From Duganella sp. Leaf126 (GTDB lineage Bacteria > Pseudomonadota > Gammaproteobacteria > Burkholderiales > Burkholderiaceae_D): DNA of 64,000 nucleotides. The translations under genes and the position numbers were made by a program. Each line of letters starts with the position of its first letter. Position 1 is the first letter of the stretch. Location of the stretch: assembly GCF_001423125.1 (NCBI RefSeq), contig NZ_LMNW01000001.1:143944-207943 (forward strand), written 5' to 3'. Below, one piece after another: positions 30,278 through 39,527 of the stretch. Under the pieces are notes generated by a model, which was not told the origin of the DNA, made no database searches, and saw nothing but the letters and a program-made list of their open reading frames with translations.

Positions 30278-31204
30278 ATGCAGCATCACGACACCGAAGG
30301 CAGGCGCATACCCTGGCGGCAGATGCTGGCCGCCGGTCTGCTGGTGGCCGGTCTGCGCGCGCCAGCCGTCGCCGTGGCAGCACCGACAATATTGACCTAT
30401 CCGCTCACCAGTGAAGGCGTGGACAGCCGCTACGACTACGACTGGGCGGTGCTGCGCCTGGCGCTCGAGAAGTCGGGCGCGAAAGCGGGAGAATTCGCGG
30501 TACAGCGCTCGTCGGTGGCCATGGCGCCGCCGCGCGTGCTGCACGAAATGCGCGCCCGCGCCGGCAAGGTCAATGTGTTCGTGCGCGCCACCTCACCCGA
30601 GCTGGAACGCGAGTTCCTGCCGGTACGCCTGCCCGTCGATCGCGGCCTGCTGGGGTACCGGCTGCTGCTGATCCGCGCCGCCGACCAGCCCCGCTTTGCG
30701 CAGGTGCGCACTGCGGCCGACCTGGCGCAGCTGCGCGCCGGGATGGGCCAGGGCTGGACCGATATCGCCGTCCTGCGCGCGGCCGGCATCCCGGTGGTCG
30801 AAGGCAGCAGCTACACGGGCCTGTTTTCGATGCTGGACGCGCACCGCTTCGATTTCTTCCTGCGCTCGATCGACGAAGCATCGCGCGAGATCGAGGAACG
30901 GCAGGAGGAATATCCACGCATGGCGGTCGAGCAAACGCTGCTGGTGCAGTATCCGCTGGCACGCTATTTTTTCGTGCGCCGCGACGAGCAGGGCAAGCTG
31001 CTGGCCGCCCGCATCGAAGCGGGCATGGAAACCATGATCCGCGACGGCTCGCTCGCCACCCTGTTCCAGCGCTACAAGGGTGACCTGCTGCGCAAGGCCC
31101 GCCTGGGCCAGCGCCACCTGATCCGCCTGACCAACCCGCAACTGGGGCCGGAGACGCCGCTGGCGCGCAAGGAATTGTGGTTCGATCCGCTCACCGGTAA
31201 ATGA
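30278..31204 (+). CDS. Periplasmic substrate-binding-like protein (family 3 type)
   Basis: 308 residues; the start may instead be the Met at codon 16. A signal-like hydrophobic segment (about 16-36, ending AVA-AP) is followed by a type II periplasmic-binding fold: ILTYPLTSEGVDSRYDYDW, RLPVDRGLLGYRLLLIRAAD and a C-terminal MIRDGSLATLFQRYKGDLL helix. No transporter genes are adjacent; orphan proteins of this kind may feed a chemoreceptor or histidine kinase. It is divergent from the porin-receptor operon with a 207-bp shared upstream region. Confidence 0.78.
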   Translation: MQHHDTEGRRIPWRQMLAAGLLVAGLRAPAVAVAAPTILTYPLTSEGVDSRYDYDWAVLRLALEKSGAKAGEFAVQRSSVAMAPPRVLHEMRARAGKVNVFVRATSPELEREFLPVRLPVDRGLLGYRLLLIRAADQPRFAQVRTAADLAQLRAGMGQGWTDIAVLRAAGIPVVEGSSYTGLFSMLDAHRFDFFLRSIDEASREIEERQEEYPRMAVEQTLLVQYPLARYFFVRRDEQGKLLAARIEAGMETMIRDGSLATLFQRYKGDLLRKARLGQRHLIRLTNPQLGPETPLARKELWFDPLTGK

Positions 31205-31273
31205 TCGCCGACGCCAGCGATCCGCGCGGCAGCGCAGCGCTCAGCAACGCCGGCGCCGGCGCGCGCCGCGCCC

Positions 31274-32374
31274 TCAGGGCCAGATCGCCTTGAGCACGGC
31301 CGCCAGCTGGTAACCGCCCTGGGTCAGCTGCTGCCTGGCGATGGCCGAACTGGGAACCGGGTAGTAGTCGGGCATCGCCAGCGCCCACACGGTATAGGTT
31401 TCGCCCGCGCCTTGACCGGTTGATTTGGCGGTCTGCCGGCTGGCCGCGCCCACTGTCACGTCGGCATACGCCACCTTGGCCATGGCCAGCGACTGGTCGG
31501 CCCACTGGTAAGGCCAGCTGGCAACGTCGCCCGTGGCCAGCGCCACTGCCGGCTTGTCGGCGATCACCAGGCTGGCGAACTGCGCGGGCGTGCGGGCGCC
31601 GATGCGGCGGAACGCATAATTGACCACCGTGGTGTCCCAGTACGAATGGAACGGTCGCGTGGTTTGCGGCGCACGCTGTGCAGCAACCGTGGCAGCGGCA
31701 GGGCTGGCGTCCTCCTGCGCGGCAGCCGGGATCAGCTTGTTGCCGCTGGCCGTGAGTTTGGCTTCGTCGAGCAGCAGGTTGTTGCCGCCGCGCGCGTCGA
31801 ACGCTTCGCCGGCGTCGAGCTGCGCCTGGGTCGGCACGACGAACTTGCCATCCTTGCCGACAAAGCCGGCGCCCACGTGCAGCGGCTGGGCGATGTCGCC
31901 GGCCAGGTGGGTCAGGATCAGCAGCGCCTGGCGCGGCGTGAAGCGGTGCGGATTGCTGGCCGCATCGGCCTTGCCCTGCAGGACCGCGATGCATTGTTTG
32001 GCCGTCTGCACGATGTCGTCGTCGGCCGTGCCCACGTCATGGTCGTGGTAGTGCGGCAGCTGGAACGGCACGTCGGTGTAGTGGTACTCGCCATGCTTGG
32101 GATTGGCGGCCACGTAGGCCACCATCTCGTCGGTTTGCGGGCCGCAGTAGGTGCCCTTCACGCAGTCGGCCCAGGTGGCCACTTTTTCCAGGCTCTCGCC
32201 CGGCTGCAGCAGCGCCCGCACGTGCTGTTCGGCGTTGCTGCCCTTGAGCAGCTGGTCGGCGATCGCCCCCACCGCGCGGTGACCGTCGTTGCCCCAGGCC
32301 TGGGCGTTGAACGAGGCGAAGGCGCCCGACAGCGCCAGCATCAGCGCCAGGTGTTTTTTCGTAAGATAGCTCAT
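31274..32374 (-). CDS. Secreted S1/P1 family nuclease
   Basis: 366 residues. The signal peptide (1-26, ending AQA) leaves Trp27 at the mature N-terminus. The WGNDGHRAVG start with Trp1 and His6 is the zinc-site hallmark of S1/P1 single-strand nucleases. Further zinc ligands are in TWADCVKG, YHYTDVPF, HLAGDIAQPLHVG and the SYWDTTVV segment. It cleaves single-stranded DNA/RNA and can release 3'-phosphate, as known for the family. Its start overlaps the PLD-like gene stop (ATGA). Last gene of the operon 5'-nucleotidase, PLD-like, S1/P1. Confidence 0.93.
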   Translation of the reverse strand: MSYLTKKHLALMLALSGAFASFNAQAWGNDGHRAVGAIADQLLKGSNAEQHVRALLQPGESLEKVATWADCVKGTYCGPQTDEMVAYVAANPKHGEYHYTDVPFQLPHYHDHDVGTADDDIVQTAKQCIAVLQGKADAASNPHRFTPRQALLILTHLAGDIAQPLHVGAGFVGKDGKFVVPTQAQLDAGEAFDARGGNNLLLDEAKLTASGNKLIPAAAQEDASPAAATVAAQRAPQTTRPFHSYWDTTVVNYAFRRIGARTPAQFASLVIADKPAVALATGDVASWPYQWADQSLAMAKVAYADVTVGAASRQTAKSTGQGAGETYTVWALAMPDYYPVPSSAIARQQLTQGGYQLAAVLKAIWP

Positions 32375-33606
32375 TCTGCCTGGCCCTTGACTGGTTTCGG
32401 ATACTGCTTGGTGATATTGAGCGGCTGCGCATACGGCGAAGTCCAGATCTGCTCCTGGGTGGCGGCCAGGCGTTCGGCCATTTTCTCGTTGCGCATCACC
32501 ACCTCGAAATTGCGCGACAGGTCCATGTAGCCGCCGGCCCAGTTGCTGGTGCCGACCCAGGCGATCTGGTTGTCGATCACCATGGTCTTGCTGTGGATGA
32601 CGCGCGCAAACGGAATGAAGCCGCTCGACGCCATCGGCAGCGTCACCACGCGCACCTCGACGTTGGGCAGCACGGCCAGGCTTTTCAGGTAGGCCTGCGC
32701 CGGCATTTCCAGGTTCCAGTTCGACACCATCAGCCTGACCTTGACGCCGCGGTTGGCGGCGGCGCGCAGGGCGTTGTCGATCACCGCATAGTATGGGCGG
32801 GTGCCGTTGGGACCATAGCTGAGCGGGGCGTAATCGAGCAGCTGCACCCGCACCTCGGTCTTGGCGTCGGCCAGCAGCTTGGGCAAACCGGTCTCCGAGT
32901 CACCGATGCCACGCGTGTTGTACTTGTTCGGGCTGGCCAGCAGATAGGCCTGCTGGCAGTAGTCGGCAGCGACCACCTTCTTGTTCAGTTCCGGCACCTT
33001 GCCGCCCTTGGCCAGCACGCCCTGGGCGCGCCAGTCCTGGTTGAACACGGCCAGCACTTCGCCGACGATGGCCGCATCGGTGATGCGCACGCCCGTTTCG
33101 TGGATATGCTCGAACGAGCGCCAGTCGAAATTCTGGCTGCCGATAAAGGCCTGCTTGCCGTCGACCACGAGGTACTTGGCGTGGATGATGCCGTTGCCGG
33201 TCAGCTTGCTGAAGTCGAGCAGGCGCAACTCCAGATTGGGGATCGCTTTCAGGCGCTCGATGGTGGCGGCCTCGGACAGGCCCACGCCCTTCTGGTCGAG
33301 CAGGAAGCGGATTTTGACGCCGCGCGCGCCGGCGGCGGCCAGCCGTTCGAACACTTTTTCAAACGCGCTGCCAGGCTTGGTGACGGCGTAGAACTGGCCG
33401 ATCACGATTTCCTTGCTGGCGCTGTCGAACAGTTCGCTCCATACGGCGACCGGATCGCGCAGGTCGGGATTGCGCAGCACCGTTTCGGCCGGTGCCGTCT
33501 GTACCAGTTCGAAGCCGGGGATGGAAAACTCGGCGCGGGCCGAGGGGCTGACAATAGCGGTGGCCAGCAGCGCTGGCACGAGGACGGACAATACTATTCG
33601 ACGCAT
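32371..33606 (-). CDS. Secreted PLD-superfamily protein resembling PLD3/PLD4 nucleases
   Basis: 411 residues with a signal peptide (about 1-25) and two HKD motifs: H142-K144-D149 (HAKYLVVDGKQAFIGSQNFD) and H338-K340-D345 (HSKTMVIDNQIAWVGTSNW). The first is followed by DWRSFEHIHETGV and the second is preceded by a YYAVIDNALRAAANRGVKVR segment. Both resemble the PLD3/PLD4/poxvirus-K4 branch as recalled, whose animal members are lysosomal 5' exonucleases, rather than classical phospholipases. With nucleases on both sides, a periplasmic or secreted exonuclease is the best guess; lipid hydrolysis is the alternative. Overlaps the S1/P1 gene by 4 nt. Confidence 0.85.
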   Translation of the reverse strand: MRRIVLSVLVPALLATAIVSPSARAEFSIPGFELVQTAPAETVLRNPDLRDPVAVWSELFDSASKEIVIGQFYAVTKPGSAFEKVFERLAAAGARGVKIRFLLDQKGVGLSEAATIERLKAIPNLELRLLDFSKLTGNGIIHAKYLVVDGKQAFIGSQNFDWRSFEHIHETGVRITDAAIVGEVLAVFNQDWRAQGVLAKGGKVPELNKKVVAADYCQQAYLLASPNKYNTRGIGDSETGLPKLLADAKTEVRVQLLDYAPLSYGPNGTRPYYAVIDNALRAAANRGVKVRLMVSNWNLEMPAQAYLKSLAVLPNVEVRVVTLPMASSGFIPFARVIHSKTMVIDNQIAWVGTSNWAGGYMDLSRNFEVVMRNEKMAERLAATQEQIWTSPYAQPLNITKQYPKPVKGQAE

Positions 33607-33617
33607 CGGTAATGCTC

Positions 33618-35354
33618 CTAAGGGACGCGCTGGTAGCGCTGTTGTGGACGCGCGGCGCCGGCCGGTTTGCCGGCCTGCTCGCGCCTGACCAGGTAATCGT
33701 TGAAGGCATCGATATCGCGGATGCCGGTCTGGGCGCGATTGCGGCCATTGGCGAACATTGGGAAGCCGTCGCCGCCTTCGGCCAGGAAGTTATTGGCGAT
33801 CACGCGGTACGACGTCTCCCGCTCGATCGGTTTGCCATGCAGCTTGACGCTGCCCGGCACCACCTTGCTGCCGTCGCCGCGCCGCGCATCCCACTGGTAG
33901 GTGAAGCCGTCCGACACCTGCAGCAGGCCGCGCGTTTCCTCGCGCCCGCCGCTCCACTGCTGTTCGAGCAGGTCGAGAATTTGCCAGCCCTTAAGGTTCA
34001 TCACCACCAGCGTATTCCCGAACGGTAGCACCATGCGGGTCTGGCCCAGGCTGGCGCGGCCGTTGTCGGTGTCGAGGTCCTGGCGCATGCCGCCATTGTT
34101 CATGAAGCCGATCTGCGCGCCATACGGACGCCCAGCCTGCAGCACCGAATCGGCGACCAGGTCGCCCAGCGCGGACTCGCCGCTGTCGTTGGTGGTGCGC
34201 ACCACGCCGGGGACGGCCAGCCGCGCCACCGGCTGCGCCAGCACTGCCGCGCTGCGCGCGCGCACGGTGTCGAGGTAGGCCGCCAGCTGCGCGTCGCGCG
34301 GCCATTTGCCGGGCACCATCACCTCCTGGCGCGCGCGGATATCGGTCACGGCATTGGTCGCGGTATCGACCGTGAGGGCGATGCGGCCCAGCACGTGGCC
34401 GCCCATGTCGGACTGGGTGACGGTGCGGCCATCGACCTGGCACAGATAACCCTTGTGCGAATGGCCGCTGACCACCAGCCGCACGGCCGGGTCGAGCCGC
34501 TTGACGATGTCGGTCACGGGGCCGGTCAGCTGGCTGCAATCGGGCTGGTCGAATTTTTCCGGGGTGTGGCCGCCCTGGTGTACCAGCGCCACGAACACGC
34601 CCACGCCCTGCTTGCGCAGTGCCGGCAGCTGGCGGTTGATGGCGTCCGCTTCGTCGATGAATTCGAGACCGGCAATGCCCGAAGCCAGCGCCTGTTCGCC
34701 GGTATTGCGCAGCACCGTGCCGATGAAGGCCACCTTGACGCCGTGGGCGGTCTCGATTTTATAGGCCGGCAGCACCGGCTGGCGGGTGGCGGTGTCGATC
34801 ACGTTGGCGGCCAGGTAGGCGAACCTGGCGCCACCGAAGTCGGGCGCGTACTGGCAGGCCTTGTCGGCACGCGGCGACTTGCAGCCGCCGTTCTGCTGGC
34901 GCAGCAGCTCGACGCGGCCGGCGTCGAATTCGTGGTTGCCCACCGAGCTGGCGCGCAGGCCCAGCAGGTTCATCGCGCCGATGGTGGGCTCGTCGGCCCA
35001 CATCGACGAGATGGCGGGACTGGCGCCCACCAGGTCGCCGGCGCCGACCAGCAGCAGTTCCGGGTCCTCGCGGCGCCACGCCTGCAGCGCTGCGCCCAGG
35101 GTATCGATGCCACCCGCTGCGATGGTACGCGCCCCGCCGCCGCTGACGCTGTCCCACACGTACTTGCTCGGTTCGAGATTGCCGTGGAAATCGTTGAGGG
35201 TGACCAGCTGCACCTGGACCAGGTGGGGCGAAGCATTGGCGGTGGCGCCAGCGGTGTTGCCAGAAATGGCGGAAGACGTCGGCGTGGCGGTGGTGCAGGC
35301 TGCGAGCGAGCCGGCCAGCGCCAGCGCGGCCAGAGGACGAAGGGTAAAAGTCAT
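33618..35354 (-). CDS. Lipoprotein 5'-nucleotidase / metallophosphatase (UshA-like)
   Basis: 578 residues from MTFTLRPLAALALAGSLAAC; lipobox LAAC with Cys20, so predicted to be membrane-anchored in the periplasm. N-terminal metallophosphatase domain (about 40-330): LNDFHGN, GDLVGASP, GNHEFDAG and SGHSHKGYL. C-terminal 5'-nucleotidase domain (about 370-560): ESALGDLVADSVL, GFMNNGGMR, LPFGNTLVVMNLKG and the NFLAEGGDGFPMF substrate segment. It removes phosphate from nucleotides to give nucleosides. First gene of the nucleic-acid-digesting operon, 11 nt before the PLD-like gene. A 17-residue extension upstream is rejected in favour of the lipoprotein signal. Confidence 0.94.
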   Translation of the reverse strand: MTFTLRPLAALALAGSLAACTTATPTSSAISGNTAGATANASPHLVQVQLVTLNDFHGNLEPSKYVWDSVSGGGARTIAAGGIDTLGAALQAWRREDPELLLVGAGDLVGASPAISSMWADEPTIGAMNLLGLRASSVGNHEFDAGRVELLRQQNGGCKSPRADKACQYAPDFGGARFAYLAANVIDTATRQPVLPAYKIETAHGVKVAFIGTVLRNTGEQALASGIAGLEFIDEADAINRQLPALRKQGVGVFVALVHQGGHTPEKFDQPDCSQLTGPVTDIVKRLDPAVRLVVSGHSHKGYLCQVDGRTVTQSDMGGHVLGRIALTVDTATNAVTDIRARQEVMVPGKWPRDAQLAAYLDTVRARSAAVLAQPVARLAVPGVVRTTNDSGESALGDLVADSVLQAGRPYGAQIGFMNNGGMRQDLDTDNGRASLGQTRMVLPFGNTLVVMNLKGWQILDLLEQQWSGGREETRGLLQVSDGFTYQWDARRGDGSKVVPGSVKLHGKPIERETSYRVIANNFLAEGGDGFPMFANGRNRAQTGIRDIDAFNDYLVRREQAGKPAGAARPQQRYQRVP

Positions 35355-35452
35355 TGCAGTCCAGGCGAATCGGAAGCGATTATTGTACCGCGCAGGCGCG
35401 CCCATGCAAGCGCCCGGCGGCCGCTGGAATAATACGTTACAAAGCAGCGCGC

Positions 35453-35482
35453 AAAAAAACGGCCGGTGTCGCCACCGGCCGT
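35453..35482 (-). terminator. Intrinsic terminator of the Oar-type receptor gene
   Basis: Perfect 10-bp stem ACGGCCGGTG / CACCGGCCGT, loop TCGC; on the minus strand it is followed by TTTTTTT. It lies 27 nt after the receptor stop and about 100 bp before the nucleotidase operon start. Confidence 0.9.
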
Positions 35483-35509
35483 CTCGGGTATCAAGCGCTT
35501 ATGACGAAC

Positions 35510-38500
35510 TTAGAATTCGTACTTCACCGTGGCCTGGATGGCCCACTGCGATTCGCCCTTCACCTGGCGTACGTCCAGGGTTTCGACGTCGCGCACGCGG
35601 TACATATAGCGGCCCTGGGCATCGATACCGGCAAAGTCCACGAACGAACGGGCTTGCGCGCCGCCGGACTGGAAGCCCACTTCGTTGATGCGGCCCCATT
35701 TCTTGTTGAGCAGGTTGCCGACGTTGAAGATATCGAGCGTGAACGACGCCTTGTGCTTGCTGAAGAAGCCAGGCATTTCCTGCGACAGGCGCATGTCGAA
35801 GCTGTTGGTCCATGGCGAGAAATCGGTGTTACGACCGACCACGCCACCGGCTGCTTGCTTGAGCGCCTTGTTGCCGTTGACCACACTCCAGAACTTGGTT
35901 TCATTGGCGTTGCTGGTCGCAGTGTCGCCCACGAACACCACCTGGCCCGAACCTGGCGCCGACGGGATGAACATCAGGTCGTTGCCGGCGATGCCGTCGC
36001 CGTTCAGGTCGTTGTTGACGGTCCAGCTGTATGGCTTGCCGCTGCGACCTTCATAGAACAGGCCGAAGGTGGTCTTGTATTCGCCGAACAGACGCTTCTG
36101 GAAGTTGACCAGGGCGTTGATGCGATCCTTCACCAGGTAGCTCGAGTTGGCGCTGACTTCCTCGTTCGGGTTGAACACCGAGCGACCGCTGAAGTTCGAG
36201 CTCGACGTGGACGACGTCAGTGCCGACACCTCGCGCGCTTCGGTGTAGGTGTACGCCAGCGACCACTGGAAGCCGCTGGTCATCGGACGGCTCAGGGTCA
36301 CGGTGGCCAGGTTGCTGCCACCCTTGTCGGTGTTGGTTGCGACCAGCACGTTGTTGTAGGCGGCGTTGCTGCCGGCCTTGGTGCGGGCAGGCACGGAGCC
36401 GCCGCAGACGGTGCCGGAGTTAACCAGGGTGCCATCGGCGTTCCAGCAACGCGAATCGTAACCGGCGGCGGTGTAATACAGCTCGCGGCCATCGGTGCCG
36501 ATCTTGGTTGGCGCGCCCAGGTTGCGGTTCTGGTAGTAGATGCCGTCCTTGTTCTTGACCTTCAGGTATTCGAGGCCGAGCACCATGCCATACCATGGCA
36601 GTTCCGCTTCCAGCGCGATGTTCGACTTGAATACCGACGGCTGCTTCAGGCCAGGCGCCAGCGCATCGATATTGACCTGGGCGACGGTGTTGCCGTTCGG
36701 CAGAGTCGTCGGCTGGTTATTGACGTCCGGCGTGAAGATGCCGACGGTTGCCGAGCAAGGCGCGGTCGACGAACCGCAGCTGATGCTGCGGGTGGCCACG
36801 CCCGGATTCGAAAACGGATTCGACAGCCATACCGTGGCAGCCGCACCCTGGAACAGGCCGGCGCCACCGCGCAGCTGCATCTTGCGCGGCGAATCGAAGG
36901 TGTAGTTGAAGCCGGCGCGCGGCTGCCACACTTTCTGGCCGTCGAAAGTGGTCTGGTTGTCGATGCCGAAGCCGCCGGTCTGGCGGTTGCCGGTAGCGGC
37001 GGTAGCAGCGATCACCGGCTGGGCCACGGCATCGTTGCGCAATGGACGATCGCCGACACGGGTTTCGTCCAGGCGCACACCGTAGCTGACGGTCAGGCGG
37101 TCGTTGACGGTCCAGGTGTCCTGGATGAAGGCGCCGTAGTTCTTCATGGCGAAGTTCGACACCGCGTCGTCGAGCGAGAAGCCCGGGTTGGTGGTTTGCA
37201 GCGTGTACGACGATGGACGGCCGAGGCGGAAGTTTTCCAGCACGGCTTGCGCACGCTGTTCGTAGCTGAGGTTGCTGCAGCTCGAGATCGCACCCGGGGT
37301 CACGCCGCTGACACTGGTGTACGACCAGTTGTTGACGCAGGCGAAGGTGTAGTTGCCCCAGATGTTTTGCAGGAAGGCGTTGTAAATCTTGTTGCGGGCA
37401 TAGTCGCCGCCGAACTTGACCTCGTGATCGCCGAGCGACCAGTTGGCGCCGACGTAACCGTCGAGGGTCTTGGTGCCCAGGATGTTACGCTGACGGCTGT
37501 TGTCGGTCCCAAACGACAGCGTGCGGCTGGTGGTCGGCACGCTCGCTGGCGTACCGGTCGGGTTGGCGCCGGTGAACGACAGGTTAATCAGCGGCAGCTG
37601 GGAATTGAGCGTCGGCACGCTGTCGTACTCGCGGTTCGACAGCTTGACTTCGGTCGAGAAGGTCGGGGTCCAGTCGGCGGTCCACTGGCCCACCATGGTC
37701 TTGATTTCCTTGCCTTGCGAATACCACTCGGAATTGAGCGACAGGCCGCTGGCCTGGGTGCCGGTGAATTGCGGCTCCGACTGCTTGGTCTTCGAGTAGC
37801 GGAACATGGCGCGGTGGTTGTCGTTGATGTTCCAGTCGACCTTGACCAGGTAATCGTCCACCGTCAGCTGCGAACCCGACGTCATCGTCGTGTCGCCGGC
37901 ATTGATGCCGTAGGTATTCTTGGCGATGTCGGTGGCGCCGGCAATCGCTGCCGGCGAGATGCCGACGTTGGTCAGCGCGCTGCCCAGGGGACCGAACGCC
38001 GGCGCCGAACGGGTCGATTCCAGCTTTTCGTAGGCGGCGAACATGAACAGCTTGTCTTCGATCAGCGGGAAGCCGACCGTGGCACCTTTCGTGGTTTCCT
38101 TGAACGGCGCCGGCTTGTAGTAGGTGTCGGTGGCGTTGTTGTACCGGTCGCCGACCAGGCTGTCGTTACGGAACACGTAGTACACATTGCCTTTGACGGT
38201 GTTGGTGCCGGACTTGGTGACGGCATTGATGTTACCGCCGGTGTAGCCCTTCTGGGTCACGTCGTAGTTGGCGACGTTGACCTGCACCGACTGGATCGCT
38301 TCGATCGAAATCGGCTGCTTGGCGGTCGGGCTGCCGTTCGACTCGAGGCCGAAAGTGTCGTTGACGGCCACGCCGTCGATGGTGAGCGAGTTATACCGCG
38401 AGTTCTGGCCGGCCACGGACAGTTCGCCGCGTTCCTTGTCGGTCTGCGACACGCGCGGATCGCTGCGTGCATAGTCTTGCAGGTTGCGGTTGATCGAACC

Positions 38501-38953
38501 CTGGATCGCCAGTTCGGTCGCGCTGATGCTGGTGCCCGAGCCCATGGCGGTGCGCGAGAACTTGTCCGAGCGGCCGGAGGCGCCAGCCACCGTCACCACC
38601 TGCATCTGCGCGCCCAGGGTCGCGTCCACGGTGGCGGTTTCCGCCAGCTGGGTGAACACGTTTTCGCGCTTTTCTTCGACGCCATCCTTGGAGATGATGA
38701 TCGTGTACGGGCCACCGGTACGCAGACCGCGCTGCACGTAGCGGCCGTCGGCATCGGTCACGACCTTGGAGCTGGTGCCGGACTCGACGTGGACGATGGT
38801 AACGGTCGCGCCAGCGGCAGGCTTGCCATCACCAGCTGAAATACGACCGCCGATCGCCGACGTCGTGTTTTGAGCCATGGCCGGAACCGTCGCGAGCGCG
38901 ATAGACAGGCTGAACGCGAGTTGCGTCAGCTTGAGCCGTTTATGATTGATCAT
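35510..38953 (-). CDS. Oar-type TonB-dependent receptor with carboxypeptidase-like N-domain
   Basis: 1147 residues. Signal peptide (about 1-27, ending AMA-Q), carboxypeptidase-regulatory-like domain (about 30-105: GGRISAGDGKPAAGATVTIVH, GRYVQRGLRTGGPYTI), plug domain (about 120-230) and a large barrel ending in VKYEF. Oar-like receptors are much longer than siderophore receptors and several import or process polymers or peptides. Substrate unknown. It lies between the secreted nuclease operon and the purine operon, so an oligonucleotide or nucleobase-related ligand is possible but unproven. It has its own terminator, and the large upstream gap suggests its own promoter. Confidence 0.93.
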   Translation of the reverse strand: MINHKRLKLTQLAFSLSIALATVPAMAQNTTSAIGGRISAGDGKPAAGATVTIVHVESGTSSKVVTDADGRYVQRGLRTGGPYTIIISKDGVEEKRENVFTQLAETATVDATLGAQMQVVTVAGASGRSDKFSRTAMGSGTSISATELAIQGSINRNLQDYARSDPRVSQTDKERGELSVAGQNSRYNSLTIDGVAVNDTFGLESNGSPTAKQPISIEAIQSVQVNVANYDVTQKGYTGGNINAVTKSGTNTVKGNVYYVFRNDSLVGDRYNNATDTYYKPAPFKETTKGATVGFPLIEDKLFMFAAYEKLESTRSAPAFGPLGSALTNVGISPAAIAGATDIAKNTYGINAGDTTMTSGSQLTVDDYLVKVDWNINDNHRAMFRYSKTKQSEPQFTGTQASGLSLNSEWYSQGKEIKTMVGQWTADWTPTFSTEVKLSNREYDSVPTLNSQLPLINLSFTGANPTGTPASVPTTSRTLSFGTDNSRQRNILGTKTLDGYVGANWSLGDHEVKFGGDYARNKIYNAFLQNIWGNYTFACVNNWSYTSVSGVTPGAISSCSNLSYEQRAQAVLENFRLGRPSSYTLQTTNPGFSLDDAVSNFAMKNYGAFIQDTWTVNDRLTVSYGVRLDETRVGDRPLRNDAVAQPVIAATAATGNRQTGGFGIDNQTTFDGQKVWQPRAGFNYTFDSPRKMQLRGGAGLFQGAAATVWLSNPFSNPGVATRSISCGSSTAPCSATVGIFTPDVNNQPTTLPNGNTVAQVNIDALAPGLKQPSVFKSNIALEAELPWYGMVLGLEYLKVKNKDGIYYQNRNLGAPTKIGTDGRELYYTAAGYDSRCWNADGTLVNSGTVCGGSVPARTKAGSNAAYNNVLVATNTDKGGSNLATVTLSRPMTSGFQWSLAYTYTEAREVSALTSSTSSSNFSGRSVFNPNEEVSANSSYLVKDRINALVNFQKRLFGEYKTTFGLFYEGRSGKPYSWTVNNDLNGDGIAGNDLMFIPSAPGSGQVVFVGDTATSNANETKFWSVVNGNKALKQAAGGVVGRNTDFSPWTNSFDMRLSQEMPGFFSKHKASFTLDIFNVGNLLNKKWGRINEVGFQSGGAQARSFVDFAGIDAQGRYMYRVRDVETLDVRQVKGESQWAIQATVKYEF

Positions 38954-39527
38954 TGTATAACCCCAAAAAAGACTAATTATTGTGTCGAAGCCCGCTGGTG
39001 GCAGGCCTCTCCCTCTTACGTTTGCTGCAACTGGTCAGACCGTCCGAGTCGCCCGGCACAAAAGTGCAGCGGGTGAGTGTAGCGGCGAAATATGTCAGGG
39101 CTGTGACTGGAATAAGCGTGAGGCAAACAGAAAACTTGCCTTTTTGGATCGTTCGATCCGACTATGCATTAACCAAAAATCGCTGACAAATACGTTTTAC
39201 CTTTGTTATTCAGATCAAAAAACTATAAATGCGCGGAAAAAGTGCGTACGTTCTCGGCGCTAAAAATGGGCTCGGCAAAAACAGGCGAAATTATAAGTCA
39301 GCCATTCTTGCGTGAAATCTTTTCAATGCAGGCGGCGAGAATGCAGCGCGAAGTTGGGGGGATTTTGTAGCTTGTAGGCCACAGTTGGCGAACATGCCAA
39401 CGTCAGCAGGCGGGGCAAGCAGCAAGACGGCGCTGCTGCCAGGTGGGGTGATGGTCGGTCGAAAATATTGGAAAGCCCGGCGCGGATGTGGGCATTGCAC
39501 CACACATCCGCCCAGTCATGGCCGGCG
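38954..39527. other. Intergenic region between Oar receptor and adenosine deaminase genes
   Basis: 574 bp with no convincing gene. Its left 300 bp are AT-rich for this window (about 39080-39290) and presumably hold the receptor promoter; no clear -35/-10 pair could be fixed. A hairpin GCGGATGTG (39482-39490) / CACATCCGC (39503-39511) lies 17 bp past the adenosine deaminase stop and may end the purine operon transcript, although no T-tract follows. Confidence 0.5.

Noticed and set aside
35355..35510. Pho box upstream of the 5'-nucleotidase operon
   Set aside because: No CTGTCAT direct repeats with the right spacing were found, so phosphate control is not supported by the sequence.
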